This document shows, in pieces, positions 32,355 to 41,104 of a stretch of 43,251 nt of DNA. The first letter of the stretch is position 1. Each line of letters starts with the position of its first letter. The stretch is from an uncultured Oscillospiraceae bacterium. GTDB lineage: Bacteria; Bacillota; Clostridia; Oscillospirales; Oscillospiraceae. The translations under genes and the position numbers were made by a program. The stretch is taken from positions 1-43,251 of the forward strand of contig CAJUEC010000019.1 of assembly GCA_910585155.1 (NCBI GenBank), given 5' to 3'. Under the pieces are notes generated by a model. It was given only the letters and a program-made list of their open reading frames with translations, did no database searches and had not been told where the DNA came from.

Positions 32355-34085
32355 CAAACACAGCGCCGCCTGGTATCCGGCCAGGAACTCATGCCCCTGG
32401 GTCGTTCGGTTTTCCCGGCGGAAGCTCACCTTTCGCGCGGGACACACGTTCTTGAACGTGTGTCCCGTACGGTGCGCCAGCCGGTCCAGGGATTTTTGGG
32501 CGGTCTCGCCGGTGAAGATCTTCACGTCCAGCCGCAGGGTACCGTCCGCCTCAGGGGTGGCGTAGATCTTATCAATATACTGATCCACGAATTCCCGGCC
32601 GATGAGGCCCTGGGCGGCGCTGTCCTGGGCGGCCCGGAGGGTGCGGCGGATGCGCTCGATGTGCTGCTTGCGGCTGGCGCTGGACTCCAGCTGCTCCTCC
32701 AGCTCCCGGGCGGCCTCCTCCTCCGCCTGGATCTCGGCGCTGCACCCGGCGGCCATGGACAGAAACTCCTCGTCGGAGATCCGGCCCGTCACGTTGTACT
32801 CCAGCAGCTTGGCCTTCTTTTTCCGGGCCAGCTCCGCCGCCCGCTTGTGCTCCTGGATCCGCTTGGGCAGCTCCCCGTGGCCGGACAGCTCCTGGTACAT
32901 CCGCACGTACTCCTCCACCAGGGCGTCGGCGTCCGCCTCGGTCTCCCGGAACACCTGGAACAGCAGGGGCTTGAGCTCCTCCTCATAGATGGCGAAGGAG
33001 GGGCAGGAGTCCGCCCCCGCCTTGATCTTGCCGGAGCACACCCACTTGCTGTTCTTGTTCCCCGCCCGGTCTCTGGACTCCCGGCGGTAGTAGGGGGCCC
33101 CGCAGTGGGTGCACAGCAGCTTGCCGGTGAGCAGGTTGTCGTGGTTGCAGATGCCCTGGCGGGCCTTCACGTCCTCGCTGCGCCGCTTCAGCACGGCGTT
33201 GGCCCGGTCCCACAGCTCCTCGGACACGATGGCGGGGACGATCTCCCCGGTCTCGTCCTTGAACATCACCCACTCCTCCGGGGGGAGGAATTTCTGCTTT
33301 TTGGTGAACATGTCCACCACCCGCACCTTGTTGCCCACATAGTACCCCTTGTACTTGGGGTTGGCGATCATGTTGGACATGGTGGAGTGGGCGAGCTTGT
33401 TGCCGTTGAGGTTGCGCCAGCCCCGCTCCCAGAGGACGGACTCGAGCTGCTTCATGGAGTACCGGCCGGTGGCGTACAGCTCGAACAGCTCCCGCACCAT
33501 GGCGGCCTGGGTCTCGTCGATGACCAGCCGCTTGTTCTCCTTGCGGTAGCCGAAGATGCGGGCGTTGCCCAGCACAACACTGTGCCGGATGGCCTGCTGG
33601 TGGCCGAACTTCACCCGGCTGGACAGCTTGCGCAGCTCGTCCTGGGCGATGGAGGACATGATGGACAGCCGCAGCTCGCTGTCCTCGTCAAAGGTGTTGA
33701 TGTTGTCGTTCTGGAAAAACACCCCCACGCCGCAGCTCAGCAGCCGGCGGGTGAACTGGATGGAGTCCAGGGTGTTGCGGGCGAAGCGGGAGATCTCCTT
33801 GGTGACCACCAGGTCGAATTTGTCCGCCCCCGCGTCGTCCACCATGCGGTTGAAGTTCTCCCGCCTGCGGGTGGAGATGCCGGACAGGCCCTCGTCAATG
33901 TAGCCGGGGACGAAGGTCCAGGCGGTGTTTCTGCGGATGAAGTCCTCGTAGTAGCTGATCTGGTTGCCCAGGGAGTTGAGCTGCTCGTCGCTCTCGGAGG
34001 ACACCCGGGCGTAATAGGTCACCCGCAGGGGGATGTCGTAGACGGCGCGGGTGCGCAGCTGCTGGCGGATGGTGTGCAGGTCCAT
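32352..34085 (-). CDS. large serine recombinase
   Basis: A 577-residue site-specific recombinase of the large serine type (TnpX/TndX, phage integrase). Catalytic domain ~20-170: YYARVSSESDEQ with the nucleophile Ser29, EISRFARNTLDSI and the long E-helix. Then a recombinase domain (FGYRKENKRLVIDE, ANPKYKGYYVGNKVRV), a zinc ribbon (LLCTHCGAPYY with later Cys) and a coiled-coil region (~430-510). The ATG at 34085 follows AAGGAGG. No phage or conjugative genes are next to it, so it is an orphan, either left from a lost element or controlling a local DNA switch. Its last codon abuts the MITE-like element, so the C-terminus may be altered. Confidence 0.92.
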   Translation of the reverse strand: MDLHTIRQQLRTRAVYDIPLRVTYYARVSSESDEQLNSLGNQISYYEDFIRRNTAWTFVPGYIDEGLSGISTRRRENFNRMVDDAGADKFDLVVTKEISRFARNTLDSIQFTRRLLSCGVGVFFQNDNINTFDEDSELRLSIMSSIAQDELRKLSSRVKFGHQQAIRHSVVLGNARIFGYRKENKRLVIDETQAAMVRELFELYATGRYSMKQLESVLWERGWRNLNGNKLAHSTMSNMIANPKYKGYYVGNKVRVVDMFTKKQKFLPPEEWVMFKDETGEIVPAIVSEELWDRANAVLKRRSEDVKARQGICNHDNLLTGKLLCTHCGAPYYRRESRDRAGNKNSKWVCSGKIKAGADSCPSFAIYEEELKPLLFQVFRETEADADALVEEYVRMYQELSGHGELPKRIQEHKRAAELARKKKAKLLEYNVTGRISDEEFLSMAAGCSAEIQAEEEAARELEEQLESSASRKQHIERIRRTLRAAQDSAAQGLIGREFVDQYIDKIYATPEADGTLRLDVKIFTGETAQKSLDRLAHRTGHTFKNVCPARKVSFRRENRTTQGHEFLAGYQAALCL

Positions 34086-34219
34086 GGCTTGCCTCCTTGT
34101 GGCGCCTGTAAAATTCGCAATATCATGATCTATTATCAGCATAACACGTCAAACGAAATAAATCAAGAAGGCAGTTTCTGCATATGCCGGCCCGGGCCGG
34201 CGGCGGGGACGGGGAACGA

Positions 34220-34249
34220 TTGACACAGAATGCGGGCAGGCGGTATAAT
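34220..34249 (+). promoter_or_regulatory. promoter of the LytTR/GHKL operon
   Basis: TTGACA (34220-34225), 18-bp spacer, TATAAT (34244-34249), about 50 bp before the start codon. Confidence 0.88.
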
Positions 34250-34296
34250 AGCTTCAGCCGGACCGCGTAAATGGGAACGGGAGAGGAGAGAACGCC

Positions 34297-35007
34297 ATGA
34301 TCCGCATTGCCATCGCCGAGGACGACCCCCAGTGCTTTGCCCAGATGGAGCAGTATATCGCCCAGTTTGGCCAGGAGACGGGCCGGGCCTTTCACATCAC
34401 CCGCTATGACAATGGGGAGGACCTGGTGGAGCGCTACCGGCCGGAGTTCGACCTGATCCTCATGGACGTGGAGATGCCCTTTATGGACGGGATGACGGCG
34501 GCGGGCTACGTCCGGGAGAAGGACCCGGAGGTGGTCATCATCTTTGTCACCAATCTGGCCCAGTACGCCATTCAGGGCTACGCGGTGAACGCCCTGGACT
34601 ACATCCTCAAGCCGCTGAGCTATTTTTCCTTCTCCCAGCGGCTGAACCGGGCGCTGCAGTTTGTGCGCAAGCGGGAGGCGGGCTTTCTCACCGTGGCGGT
34701 GAAGGGGGGGGCGATGAAGCTGGAGATCGACGGGATCTTTTTTGTGGAGCGGCTGGGCCGCCAGCTCATGTTCCACACCCGCACCGGCGTCTACGCCTCC
34801 ACCGCCACCCTCCAGCAGATTGAGCAGGAGCTGGAGGGGCGGGGGTTTGCCCGCTGCAACAAGGGGTATCTGGTCAATCTGGAGCATGTGGACGGCATTC
34901 AGGACGGCTGCGCCGTGGTCCATGGGAGCAGGCTGCTCATCAGCCGGGGCCGGCGGGCCCCCTTTCTGGAGGCGCTGGCCGACTGCGTGGGGGGGGTGTC
35001 GCCGTGA
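34297..35007 (+). CDS. LytTR-family response regulator
   Basis: A 236-residue AgrA/LytR-type regulator. Receiver domain 1-125 with the acidic EDD (8-10), phospho-acceptor D57 in LILMDVEMP, and K105 in YILKPL; LytTR DNA-binding domain ~135-232 (DGIFFVERLGRQLMFHT, CNKGYLVNLEHVDGI, LLISRGRR). The ATG at 34297 follows AGGAGAG. It overlaps the sensor kinase gene by four bases, a cognate pair. No AgrD-like peptide gene is visible nearby, so the signal is unknown. Targets are probably genes with direct-repeat LytTR boxes elsewhere. Confidence 0.93.
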   Translation: MIRIAIAEDDPQCFAQMEQYIAQFGQETGRAFHITRYDNGEDLVERYRPEFDLILMDVEMPFMDGMTAAGYVREKDPEVVIIFVTNLAQYAIQGYAVNALDYILKPLSYFSFSQRLNRALQFVRKREAGFLTVAVKGGAMKLEIDGIFFVERLGRQLMFHTRTGVYASTATLQQIEQELEGRGFARCNKGYLVNLEHVDGIQDGCAVVHGSRLLISRGRRAPFLEALADCVGGVSP

Positions 35008-36338
35008 ACCCCATCTACCTGTCCGACATCCCCCGCCTGGTCACCGCCGCCGCCGAGTGGTGCGCCTGCCTGGTCTACATCGGCAGGCACCCCCGGCGGT
35101 TCAGCGGCCCCAGGCTCTGGGGGGCGCTGGGGCTGGGCCTGGCCGTCCAGTGCCTGTTTTTGCAGGCCACCGACGCGCTGCACATCGCCCTGTGGCTGCC
35201 CTGCATGGCGGCGGCGGTGGGGTTGATGTTCCTGCTCATCTCCGCGTGCTGTGATATGCCGCTGGCCAGCGCGGCCTACTGTACGGTGCGGGCCTTCCTG
35301 CTGGCGGAGTTCGCCGCCTCCCTGGAGTGGCAGCTCTACTCCTACGTGCTGTACGCCCTGGGGTGGCAGGGGGCGGGGCTGCGCCGGGGCATTCTGGCCC
35401 TTGCCTCGCTGGGCGGGGTGTTCCCCCTGGTCTTTGTGGGGATGTACTGGCTGGAGACCCGCCGGGACGACCCCAGCGCCGCCCTGTCCTTCCAGCTCAG
35501 GGAGCTGTGGAGCCCCATCCTCATGGCCCTGGCCTGCTTTCTGCTGAGCAACCTCAGCTTTGTGCACAGCGGAACCCCCTTCACCAGCTCCGTGCTCACC
35601 GACATCTACAACATCCGGACCCTGGTGGACCTGGCCGGGGTGGCCATGCTGTACGCCTACCACGTGCAGCGGTGCGAGCTGTACATGCAGCGGGAGCTGG
35701 GGGCCATCCAGAACATTCTGCAAAACCAGTACGCCCAGTACCGTCAGTCCCGGGAGAGCATTGAGGTGATCAACCACAAATACCACGACCTGAAGCACCA
35801 GATCGCCGTGCTCCGGGCGGAGCCGGACGCGGACAAGCGCTCCGCCTACCTGGACGGCATGGAGGAGGAGATCCGGGACTATGAGGCCCAGAACAAGACG
35901 GGCAACTCCGTGCTGGACACGGTGCTCACCGGCAAGAGCCTGTACTGCGCCCGCCATGAGGTGGAGCTGACCTGCATCGCCGACGGCGGGCGGCTGGAGT
36001 TCATGGACGTGATGGACATCTGCACCATCTTCGGCAATATCCTGGACAACGCCATTGAGTACGAGCTGCGCATCCGGGAGAAGGAGCGGCGGCTGATCCG
36101 GCTGGCGGTGTATGTCAAGCGGGACTTTCTGGTGATCCAGTGCCAGAACTTCTGCCCCGAGGAGGTGGAGTTCCGGGACGGCCTGCCGGTGTCCACCAAG
36201 GGGGACGCCGCCTACCACGGCTACGGCATCAAATCGGTGCGCCACACCGCCGCCAAGTACGGGGGCACCGTCACTCTCCACAACCGGGGCGGCTGGTTTG
36301 AGATCAATATTATGGTCCCCCTGCCCGCCTCCAGCTGA
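35004..36338 (+). CDS. GHKL-domain sensor histidine kinase (AgrC-like)
   Basis: A 444-residue membrane kinase. About six hydrophobic segments lie within residues 1-220, then a coiled-coil linker, the phosphorylation motif YHDLKHQI with H261, and a GHKL ATPase domain with the N-box FGNILDNAIEY and GYGIKS. This is the AgrC/HPK10 type that senses peptides or small molecules at the membrane. It starts with GTG at 35004, inside the regulator's stop. It should phosphorylate the LytTR regulator. Confidence 0.9.
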   Translation: MNPIYLSDIPRLVTAAAEWCACLVYIGRHPRRFSGPRLWGALGLGLAVQCLFLQATDALHIALWLPCMAAAVGLMFLLISACCDMPLASAAYCTVRAFLLAEFAASLEWQLYSYVLYALGWQGAGLRRGILALASLGGVFPLVFVGMYWLETRRDDPSAALSFQLRELWSPILMALACFLLSNLSFVHSGTPFTSSVLTDIYNIRTLVDLAGVAMLYAYHVQRCELYMQRELGAIQNILQNQYAQYRQSRESIEVINHKYHDLKHQIAVLRAEPDADKRSAYLDGMEEEIRDYEAQNKTGNSVLDTVLTGKSLYCARHEVELTCIADGGRLEFMDVMDICTIFGNILDNAIEYELRIREKERRLIRLAVYVKRDFLVIQCQNFCPEEVEFRDGLPVSTKGDAAYHGYGIKSVRHTAAKYGGTVTLHNRGGWFEINIMVPLPASS

Positions 36339-36434
36339 AAATAAAAGTCTTTCCACAAAGCCATTGTCTTTTCCCCGTCACCTGTGGTAGGATAGTTCCC
36401 GCGAGTTTCGTACAATTGATAAAGGAGCGACACC

Positions 36435-38030
36435 ATGATTACAGTCACCGACCTGAGCCTGAACTACAGCGGTACCCCGCTGTTCTCCCACGTGGACCTG
36501 CAATTTGACCGGGGCAACTGCTACGGCATCATCGGCGCCAACGGCGCGGGCAAGTCCACCTTTTTGAAGATCCTGTCCGGCGAGCTGGACTCCACCTCCG
36601 GCGAGGTGAGCATACTGCCCAACATCCGCATGTCCGTGCTGAAGCAGGACCAGAACGCCTACGACGCCTACAACGTGATGGACACCGTGGTCATGGGCAA
36701 CCAGCGGCTGTACGACATTGGAAAGCAGAAGGACGCCCTGTACGCCAAGGAGGAGATGACCGACGAGGACGGCCTGCTGGCCTGCCAGCTGGAGGAGGAG
36801 TACGCCGAGCTGGGGGGCTGGGAGGCGGAGAGCAACGCCAGCCGCATCCTCCAGGGCCTGGGTGTGGGCACCGAGTACCACGACAGCCCCATGGCCACCC
36901 TGGATCCCCGGCTGAAGGTGAAGGTGCTGCTGGCCCAGGCCCTGTTTGGCAGTCCGGACCTGCTGATGATGGACGAGCCCACCAACAACCTGGACATTGA
37001 CGCGGTGAACTGGCTGGAGGACTTTTTGCTGGACTTTGAGGGCACCGTCATCGTGGTGTCCCACGACCGGCACTTCCTCAACACCGTGTGCACCCACATT
37101 GTGGACATCGACTACAACAAAATCAAGATGTACGTGGGCAACTACGACTTCTGGTACGAGTCCTCCCAGCTGGTCCAGCAGCTGGTGAAGAACCAGAACA
37201 AGCGCAACGAGGAGAAGATCAAGGAGCTCCAGGACTTCATCTCCCGCTTCTCCGCCAACAAGTCCAAGTCCAAGCAGGCCACCGCCCGGCGCAAGCTGCT
37301 GGACAAGCTGACGGTGCAGGAGATGCCCGCCTCCTCCCGGCGCTACCCCTTCGTGGGCTTCACCCCCGACCGGGAGGTGGGCAAGGACATCCTCTTCGTC
37401 ACCGACGTGTCCAAGACCATCGACGGGGTGAAGGTGCTGGACAAGGTTTCCTTCATCGTGGGCCACGACGAGAAGATCGCCTTTGTGGGGGAGAACGAGA
37501 ACGCCCACACCGCCCTGTTCAAAATCCTGTCCGGGGAGCTGGAGCCCGACGAGGGCGCCGTCAAATGGGGCCAGACCGCCACCTTCTCTTACTTTCCCAA
37601 GGACAACACCCCCTACTTCCAGGACTGTGAGGACGATCTGGTCCAGTGGCTGCGCCAGTTCTCCAAGGACCCCCAGGAGCAGTACCTCCGGGGCTTTTTG
37701 GGCCGGATGCTGTTCTCCGGCGACGAGGTCCACAAGCCGGTGAAGGTGCTGTCCGGCGGGGAGAAGGTGCGGTGCATGCTGTCCCGGATGATGCTGTCCG
37801 GGGCCAATGTGCTGCTGCTGGACCAGCCCACCAACCACCTGGACCTGGAGTCCATCGCCGCGCTGAACAAGGGGCTGGAGGCGGTGAAGTGCAATGTGCT
37901 GGTGGCCTCCCATGACCACCAGCTGATCCAGACCGTGTGCAACCGGGTGTTTGACTTCACCCCGGAGGGGAAGCTCATCGACAGCAAGACCACCTACGAC
38001 GAGTATCTGGAGCGCCAGCGGGAGCAATAA
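36435..38030 (+). CDS. ABC-F family ATPase
   Basis: A 531-residue soluble protein with two ABC ATPase domains and no membrane part, of the ABC-F class that acts on the ribosome. Domain 1: Walker A GANGAGKST (34-42), DEPTNNLD (180-187), with an unusual signature, LDPRLKVKVLL instead of LSGG. Linker ~240-300 is charged, as in other ABC-F proteins. Domain 2: signature LSGGEKVR (439-446) and DQPTNHLD (463-470), but its Walker A reads VGENENAHTAL (351-361) with His in place of Lys. Complementary degenerate sites suggest asymmetric ATP use. AAAGGAG precedes the ATG. Whether it gives antibiotic protection cannot be told. Confidence 0.9.
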   Translation: MITVTDLSLNYSGTPLFSHVDLQFDRGNCYGIIGANGAGKSTFLKILSGELDSTSGEVSILPNIRMSVLKQDQNAYDAYNVMDTVVMGNQRLYDIGKQKDALYAKEEMTDEDGLLACQLEEEYAELGGWEAESNASRILQGLGVGTEYHDSPMATLDPRLKVKVLLAQALFGSPDLLMMDEPTNNLDIDAVNWLEDFLLDFEGTVIVVSHDRHFLNTVCTHIVDIDYNKIKMYVGNYDFWYESSQLVQQLVKNQNKRNEEKIKELQDFISRFSANKSKSKQATARRKLLDKLTVQEMPASSRRYPFVGFTPDREVGKDILFVTDVSKTIDGVKVLDKVSFIVGHDEKIAFVGENENAHTALFKILSGELEPDEGAVKWGQTATFSYFPKDNTPYFQDCEDDLVQWLRQFSKDPQEQYLRGFLGRMLFSGDEVHKPVKVLSGGEKVRCMLSRMMLSGANVLLLDQPTNHLDLESIAALNKGLEAVKCNVLVASHDHQLIQTVCNRVFDFTPEGKLIDSKTTYDEYLERQREQ

Positions 38031-38036
38031 GACATG

Positions 38037-38071
38037 AAAAAATCCTCGGGATAACTCCCGAGGATTTTTTT
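38037..38071. terminator. bidirectional terminator
   Basis: Stem AAATCCTCGGG / CCCGAGGATTT with A-tract before and T-tract after, placed between two convergent genes, so it can serve both. Confidence 0.9.
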
Positions 38072-38088
38072 GCCTGTGGGCAGATTTT

Positions 38089-38724
38089 TTACAGCAGCCC
38101 CTTCACGTAGTCCGCGATGGCCTGATCCTTGCAATTGGCAAAGAACAGCTCCTGGAACCGCTCCCCCGCCACGGCGCCCTTCACCAGCGCCTGGTCGATG
38201 TCCTTCAGGCCGTCCACCAGGGGGCGCAGGGTCTTGGCGCGCACCTCGTCCAAAATCCGCTTGTTGCGCATCTCCGGCTCCACCCGCTCCGGGGGATAGC
38301 CCTGGCCGTGGCCGAAGCCGAACAGCTTTTCAAAGACGTACTCCAGATTCAGCTCCCCGCCCCAGCCGAAGCCCTTGGCGAAGGGCATGGCCACGGCGTT
38401 GCCGTCGTTGACGTGGGCGAAGGTGTAGGCGTCCACCGGGTCCTCCACGTGGCCGCAGATCACTCCGGGGAAGCTGTTCATGGCCAGCATGGCCCCCTCA
38501 CCGGTGCCGCAGCCGGTGATGACAAAATCCGCCGCCCCGCTGTTCAGCAGGATGGCCCCCAGGATGCCGCACTGGACGTAGGTGAGCTGGGCCTTGTCGT
38601 CCGCGGCGTACATGCCGTAGTTGTCCACGGTGTGGCCCATAGGCTCCACCACTTTTTTCAGCGCCGCCAGAATGGTGCCGTTCTTGGCCGCCTGGCTGTT
38701 CTCGTTGATGAGCGCGATTTTCAT
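38089..38724 (-). CDS. RpiB/LacA/LacB-family sugar-phosphate isomerase
   Basis: A 211-residue isomerase. MKIALINENSQAAKN at the start, C72 in ITGCGTGEGAMLA as the probable base, HVNDGNAVAMP in the middle. Longer than RpiB (~150) with an extended C-terminus. It could act on ribose-5-phosphate or another phosphosugar. The ATG at 38724 follows GGAAGGATG. A promoter lies about 150 bp upstream with a hairpin in the leader, so it is transcribed separately from the larA operon. Confidence 0.85.
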   Translation of the reverse strand: MKIALINENSQAAKNGTILAALKKVVEPMGHTVDNYGMYAADDKAQLTYVQCGILGAILLNSGAADFVITGCGTGEGAMLAMNSFPGVICGHVEDPVDAYTFAHVNDGNAVAMPFAKGFGWGGELNLEYVFEKLFGFGHGQGYPPERVEPEMRNKRILDEVRAKTLRPLVDGLKDIDQALVKGAVAGERFQELFFANCKDQAIADYVKGLL

Positions 38725-38767
38725 TGTGTCTCATCCTTCCATAGTGTTTGATGTGGGGTGACAGGGG

Positions 38768-38899
38768 GACGCCGCCGGGCTTTGCCCCGTCGGCGTCCGA
38801 GCGTTCAGAGAAGTGGTGATTCAATGCGTCTGTGGCGCTTGACGATGGAACCGATCCTTCCCTGGTTCGAATTGTAGCCCATTTCCGCCCTTTCGTCAA
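38768..38899 (-). promoter_or_regulatory. promoter and leader hairpin of the isomerase gene
   Basis: On the minus strand TTGACG (38899-38894), 17-bp spacer, TACAAT (38876-38871). A long inverted repeat, GACGCCG..CGGCGTC (38768-38797), lies in the transcribed leader about 45 bases before the start. The -35 overlaps a hairpin CCGCCCTT/AAGGGCGG just after the FadR-type gene that could be a weak terminator. Confidence 0.65.
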
Positions 38900-38909
38900 G
38901 GGCGGTTTC

Positions 38910-39608
38910 CTATTGGGGCCGCTCCCGCCGGATGGAGGCGTCCACCACCTCAAAATGGCGGTGCATCGCCTGGCTGGCCGCGCCGGCGTCGTGCCCGGCC
39001 AGGGCGTCCGCCAGCTGCCGGTGGGCGGCGTGGAGGGCCTGGGCCTGCCCCTCGTCCTCCACAATGCGCACGTACATGGTGCTGATGAAATCGTTGAAGG
39101 TGGACAGCATGGCGCTGAACAGCGCCCGGATCAGCCGGTTCCCGGAGGCCTCGCACAGCAGGCTGTGGAACTCCTGGTCGTAGCGGGAGGCCCGCTGGGG
39201 GTCGGGCTCATCCCGCATCAGCGCCGCCAGCTCCTTCAGCCGGGCGGCCTGCCGGGGGGAGACCCGCTCCGCGGCCAGCCGGGCGTTTTCGCTCTCCAGC
39301 CCCCGGCGCAGCTGGCTGATCTGGAGGTGGTTGGTCTCCCCCAGCATCACCATCATCCGCAGGCTCTCCCGCAGGTTGGGCTCGATGTCGCAGGTGACGA
39401 AGTTCCCCGCCCCCTGGGTGCTGGACACAAAGCCCAGCAGGCTGAGGGTGCGGATGGCCTCCCGCACGGAGCTGCGGCTGACCCCCAGGGCCTCGGCCAG
39501 CTCCCGCTCCGGGGGGAGGCGCTCCCCCCGCTTCAGCGTGCCCTGCCAGATCTCCCCCTTGATATGCTCGATAACCTTCTCATAGGCCCGTTCGGTTTTT
39601 TCCGCCAT
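38910..39608 (-). CDS. FadR-subfamily GntR regulator, LldR-like
   Basis: A 232-residue repressor: winged helix 1-75 (RLPPERELAEALGVSRSSVREAIRTL) and a helical FCD ligand domain from ~85 with the metal/ligand His residues (YDQEFHSLL, HRQLADAL, HRHFEVV). It is the last gene of the larA - FAD oxidase operon; its ribosome site overlaps the stop of the oxidase gene, so translation is coupled. FadR-type regulators of lactate operons (LldR, PdhR-like) bind TTGGTNNNACCAA sites, and two such sites lie before larA. So it very likely controls its own operon in response to lactate or a similar hydroxy acid. Confidence 0.88.
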   Translation of the reverse strand: MAEKTERAYEKVIEHIKGEIWQGTLKRGERLPPERELAEALGVSRSSVREAIRTLSLLGFVSSTQGAGNFVTCDIEPNLRESLRMMVMLGETNHLQISQLRRGLESENARLAAERVSPRQAARLKELAALMRDEPDPQRASRYDQEFHSLLCEASGNRLIRALFSAMLSTFNDFISTMYVRIVEDEGQAQALHAAHRQLADALAGHDAGAASQAMHRHFEVVDASIRRERPQ

Positions 39609-39615
39609 AGGTCCC

Positions 39616-41037
39616 TCAGAGCAGGTGGCACACCTTGCCGGGGTTGAGGATCATCTTGGGGTCGAACACCCGCTTGATGCCCTCCATCAGCGCCATGTTC
39701 ACCGGGCCCGCCGCCTGGGCCAGGAACTTCACCTTGCCCAGGCCGATGCCGTGCTCCCCGGAGATCTGGCCCCCCAGCTCCACGGTTTTGGCGTAGATGC
39801 TGGTGAAAAACCGCTCCACCTGGGCCTCAAACTGGTCCCGCTCCATGTCGTTGGAGCAGGTGTAAATGTGCAGGTTGCCGTCGCCGGCGTGGCCGAAGTA
39901 CTTCACCTCAAAGTCGTACTGCTCCCCCTCCGCCGCCACGTAGCGCACATACTCGGCGATCTTGTTCACGGGCACCACCACGTCGCACTCGTCCAGCAGG
40001 CGGGTCTGCTCCTCGATGCCCTCCAGGAAGGAGGACCGGGCGGCCCAGGTGTCCTTCAGCTTGGGGGCGGTGTCCGCCACCAGCACGTCCAGCGCGCCCT
40101 CCTCCACCAGCAGCTCGGCGGCGCGCTCCACCAGGGGGTCCAGCTCGTCCATGCTGTCGCCGTCGAAGGTCATGAGCAGGTAGGCCCCGGCCTCCACGCC
40201 GTCGATTTTCCGGGGGAACACCTGCTTGCCCAGGTACTCCTCGGAGGAGATGAGAATCTCCTTCTCGAAGAACTCCAGGGCCTGGGGCTTCAGGTGGTTC
40301 ATGAACACCTTGGGCACGGTGGAGATGCAGGCGTTCAGATCCTCGAAGGGGGCCATGAGGCTGACGGTGGCCTTGGGGGCGGGGATCAGCTTCAGGGTCA
40401 GCTCGGTGATGATGGCCAGGGTGCCCTCAGAGCCGCAGATCAGGTTGGTGAGGCTGTAGCCGGAGGAGGTCTTGGACACGGTGGCGCCGAAGCGGGTGAC
40501 CTCGCCGGTGGGCAGCACCACCGTCATGGCCTTCACATAGTCCCGGGTGGCGCCATACTTCACCGCCCGCATCCCGCCGGCGTTGGTGGCCACGTTGCCC
40601 CCCAGGGTGGCCATCTTCTCGCCGGGGTCGGGGGGGTACATGCAGCCGTGGGTGAGGGCGTCGTCCGCCAGCTGCTGGAGGAGCACGCCGGGCTGGACGG
40701 TGACGGCGAAGTTCTCCAGGTCGTAGCCCAGGATCTTGTTCATTCTCATGGTGCAGATCACCACGCCCCCGCAGATGGGGGTGCAGCCGCCCACAAGGCC
40801 CGTGCCCGCCCCCCGGGTGGTGACGGGGATGCTGTTGTCATAGCAGATCTTCATGACGGCGGCGATCTCCTCGGTGCTGGCGGCGTCGATGGACACCTCG
40901 GGCATCCGGGTGCCGTAGATGGGCATCTCGTCCCGGGCGTAGTCGGGGTTGACGTCCCCGCCCACCACCACGCGGCCGGGGGCGGCGGCCTGGAGCTGGG
41001 CGATGATCTCGGGGGTGACTGGATTGTACTGTGTCAT
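39616..41037 (-). CDS. FAD-linked D-2-hydroxyacid dehydrogenase (GlcD/D-lactate type)
   Basis: A 473-residue flavoprotein of the GlcD / DLD family. FAD-binding PCMH domain with PVTTRGAGTGLVGGC and GNVATNAGGMRAVKYG, then a FAD-oxidase C domain with KYFGHAGDGNLHIY and SGEHGIGLGK. It oxidises D-lactate, glycolate or a relative, passing electrons to an ETF or another acceptor. The start is the ATG at 41037 behind AAAGGAGG. An earlier in-frame ATG lies inside the parS site and has no ribosome site. It is downstream of larA, which would convert L- to D-lactate for it. Confidence 0.92.
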   Translation of the reverse strand: MTQYNPVTPEIIAQLQAAAPGRVVVGGDVNPDYARDEMPIYGTRMPEVSIDAASTEEIAAVMKICYDNSIPVTTRGAGTGLVGGCTPICGGVVICTMRMNKILGYDLENFAVTVQPGVLLQQLADDALTHGCMYPPDPGEKMATLGGNVATNAGGMRAVKYGATRDYVKAMTVVLPTGEVTRFGATVSKTSSGYSLTNLICGSEGTLAIITELTLKLIPAPKATVSLMAPFEDLNACISTVPKVFMNHLKPQALEFFEKEILISSEEYLGKQVFPRKIDGVEAGAYLLMTFDGDSMDELDPLVERAAELLVEEGALDVLVADTAPKLKDTWAARSSFLEGIEEQTRLLDECDVVVPVNKIAEYVRYVAAEGEQYDFEVKYFGHAGDGNLHIYTCSNDMERDQFEAQVERFFTSIYAKTVELGGQISGEHGIGLGKVKFLAQAAGPVNMALMEGIKRVFDPKMILNPGKVCHLL

Positions 41038-41062
41038 GGGGGAGCCTCCTTTGTGATGGTTG

Positions 41063-41078
41063 TGTTTCACGTGAAACA
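41063..41078. promoter_or_regulatory. parS chromosome-segregation site
   Basis: TGTTTCACGTGAAACA, a perfect 16-bp palindrome identical to the consensus ParB-binding parS sequence. It lies in the 67-bp gap between larA and the oxidase gene. parS sites cluster around the replication origin, so this window may lie in the origin-proximal part of the chromosome. Confidence 0.9.
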
Positions 41079-41104
41079 TCGGTTCTATATTGGCGGCCTC
41101 AAGT

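Noticed and set aside
34297..36338. Quorum-sensing agr-like system with a peptide gene
   Set aside because: Regulator and kinase are of the agr type, but I found no agrD or agrB next to them.
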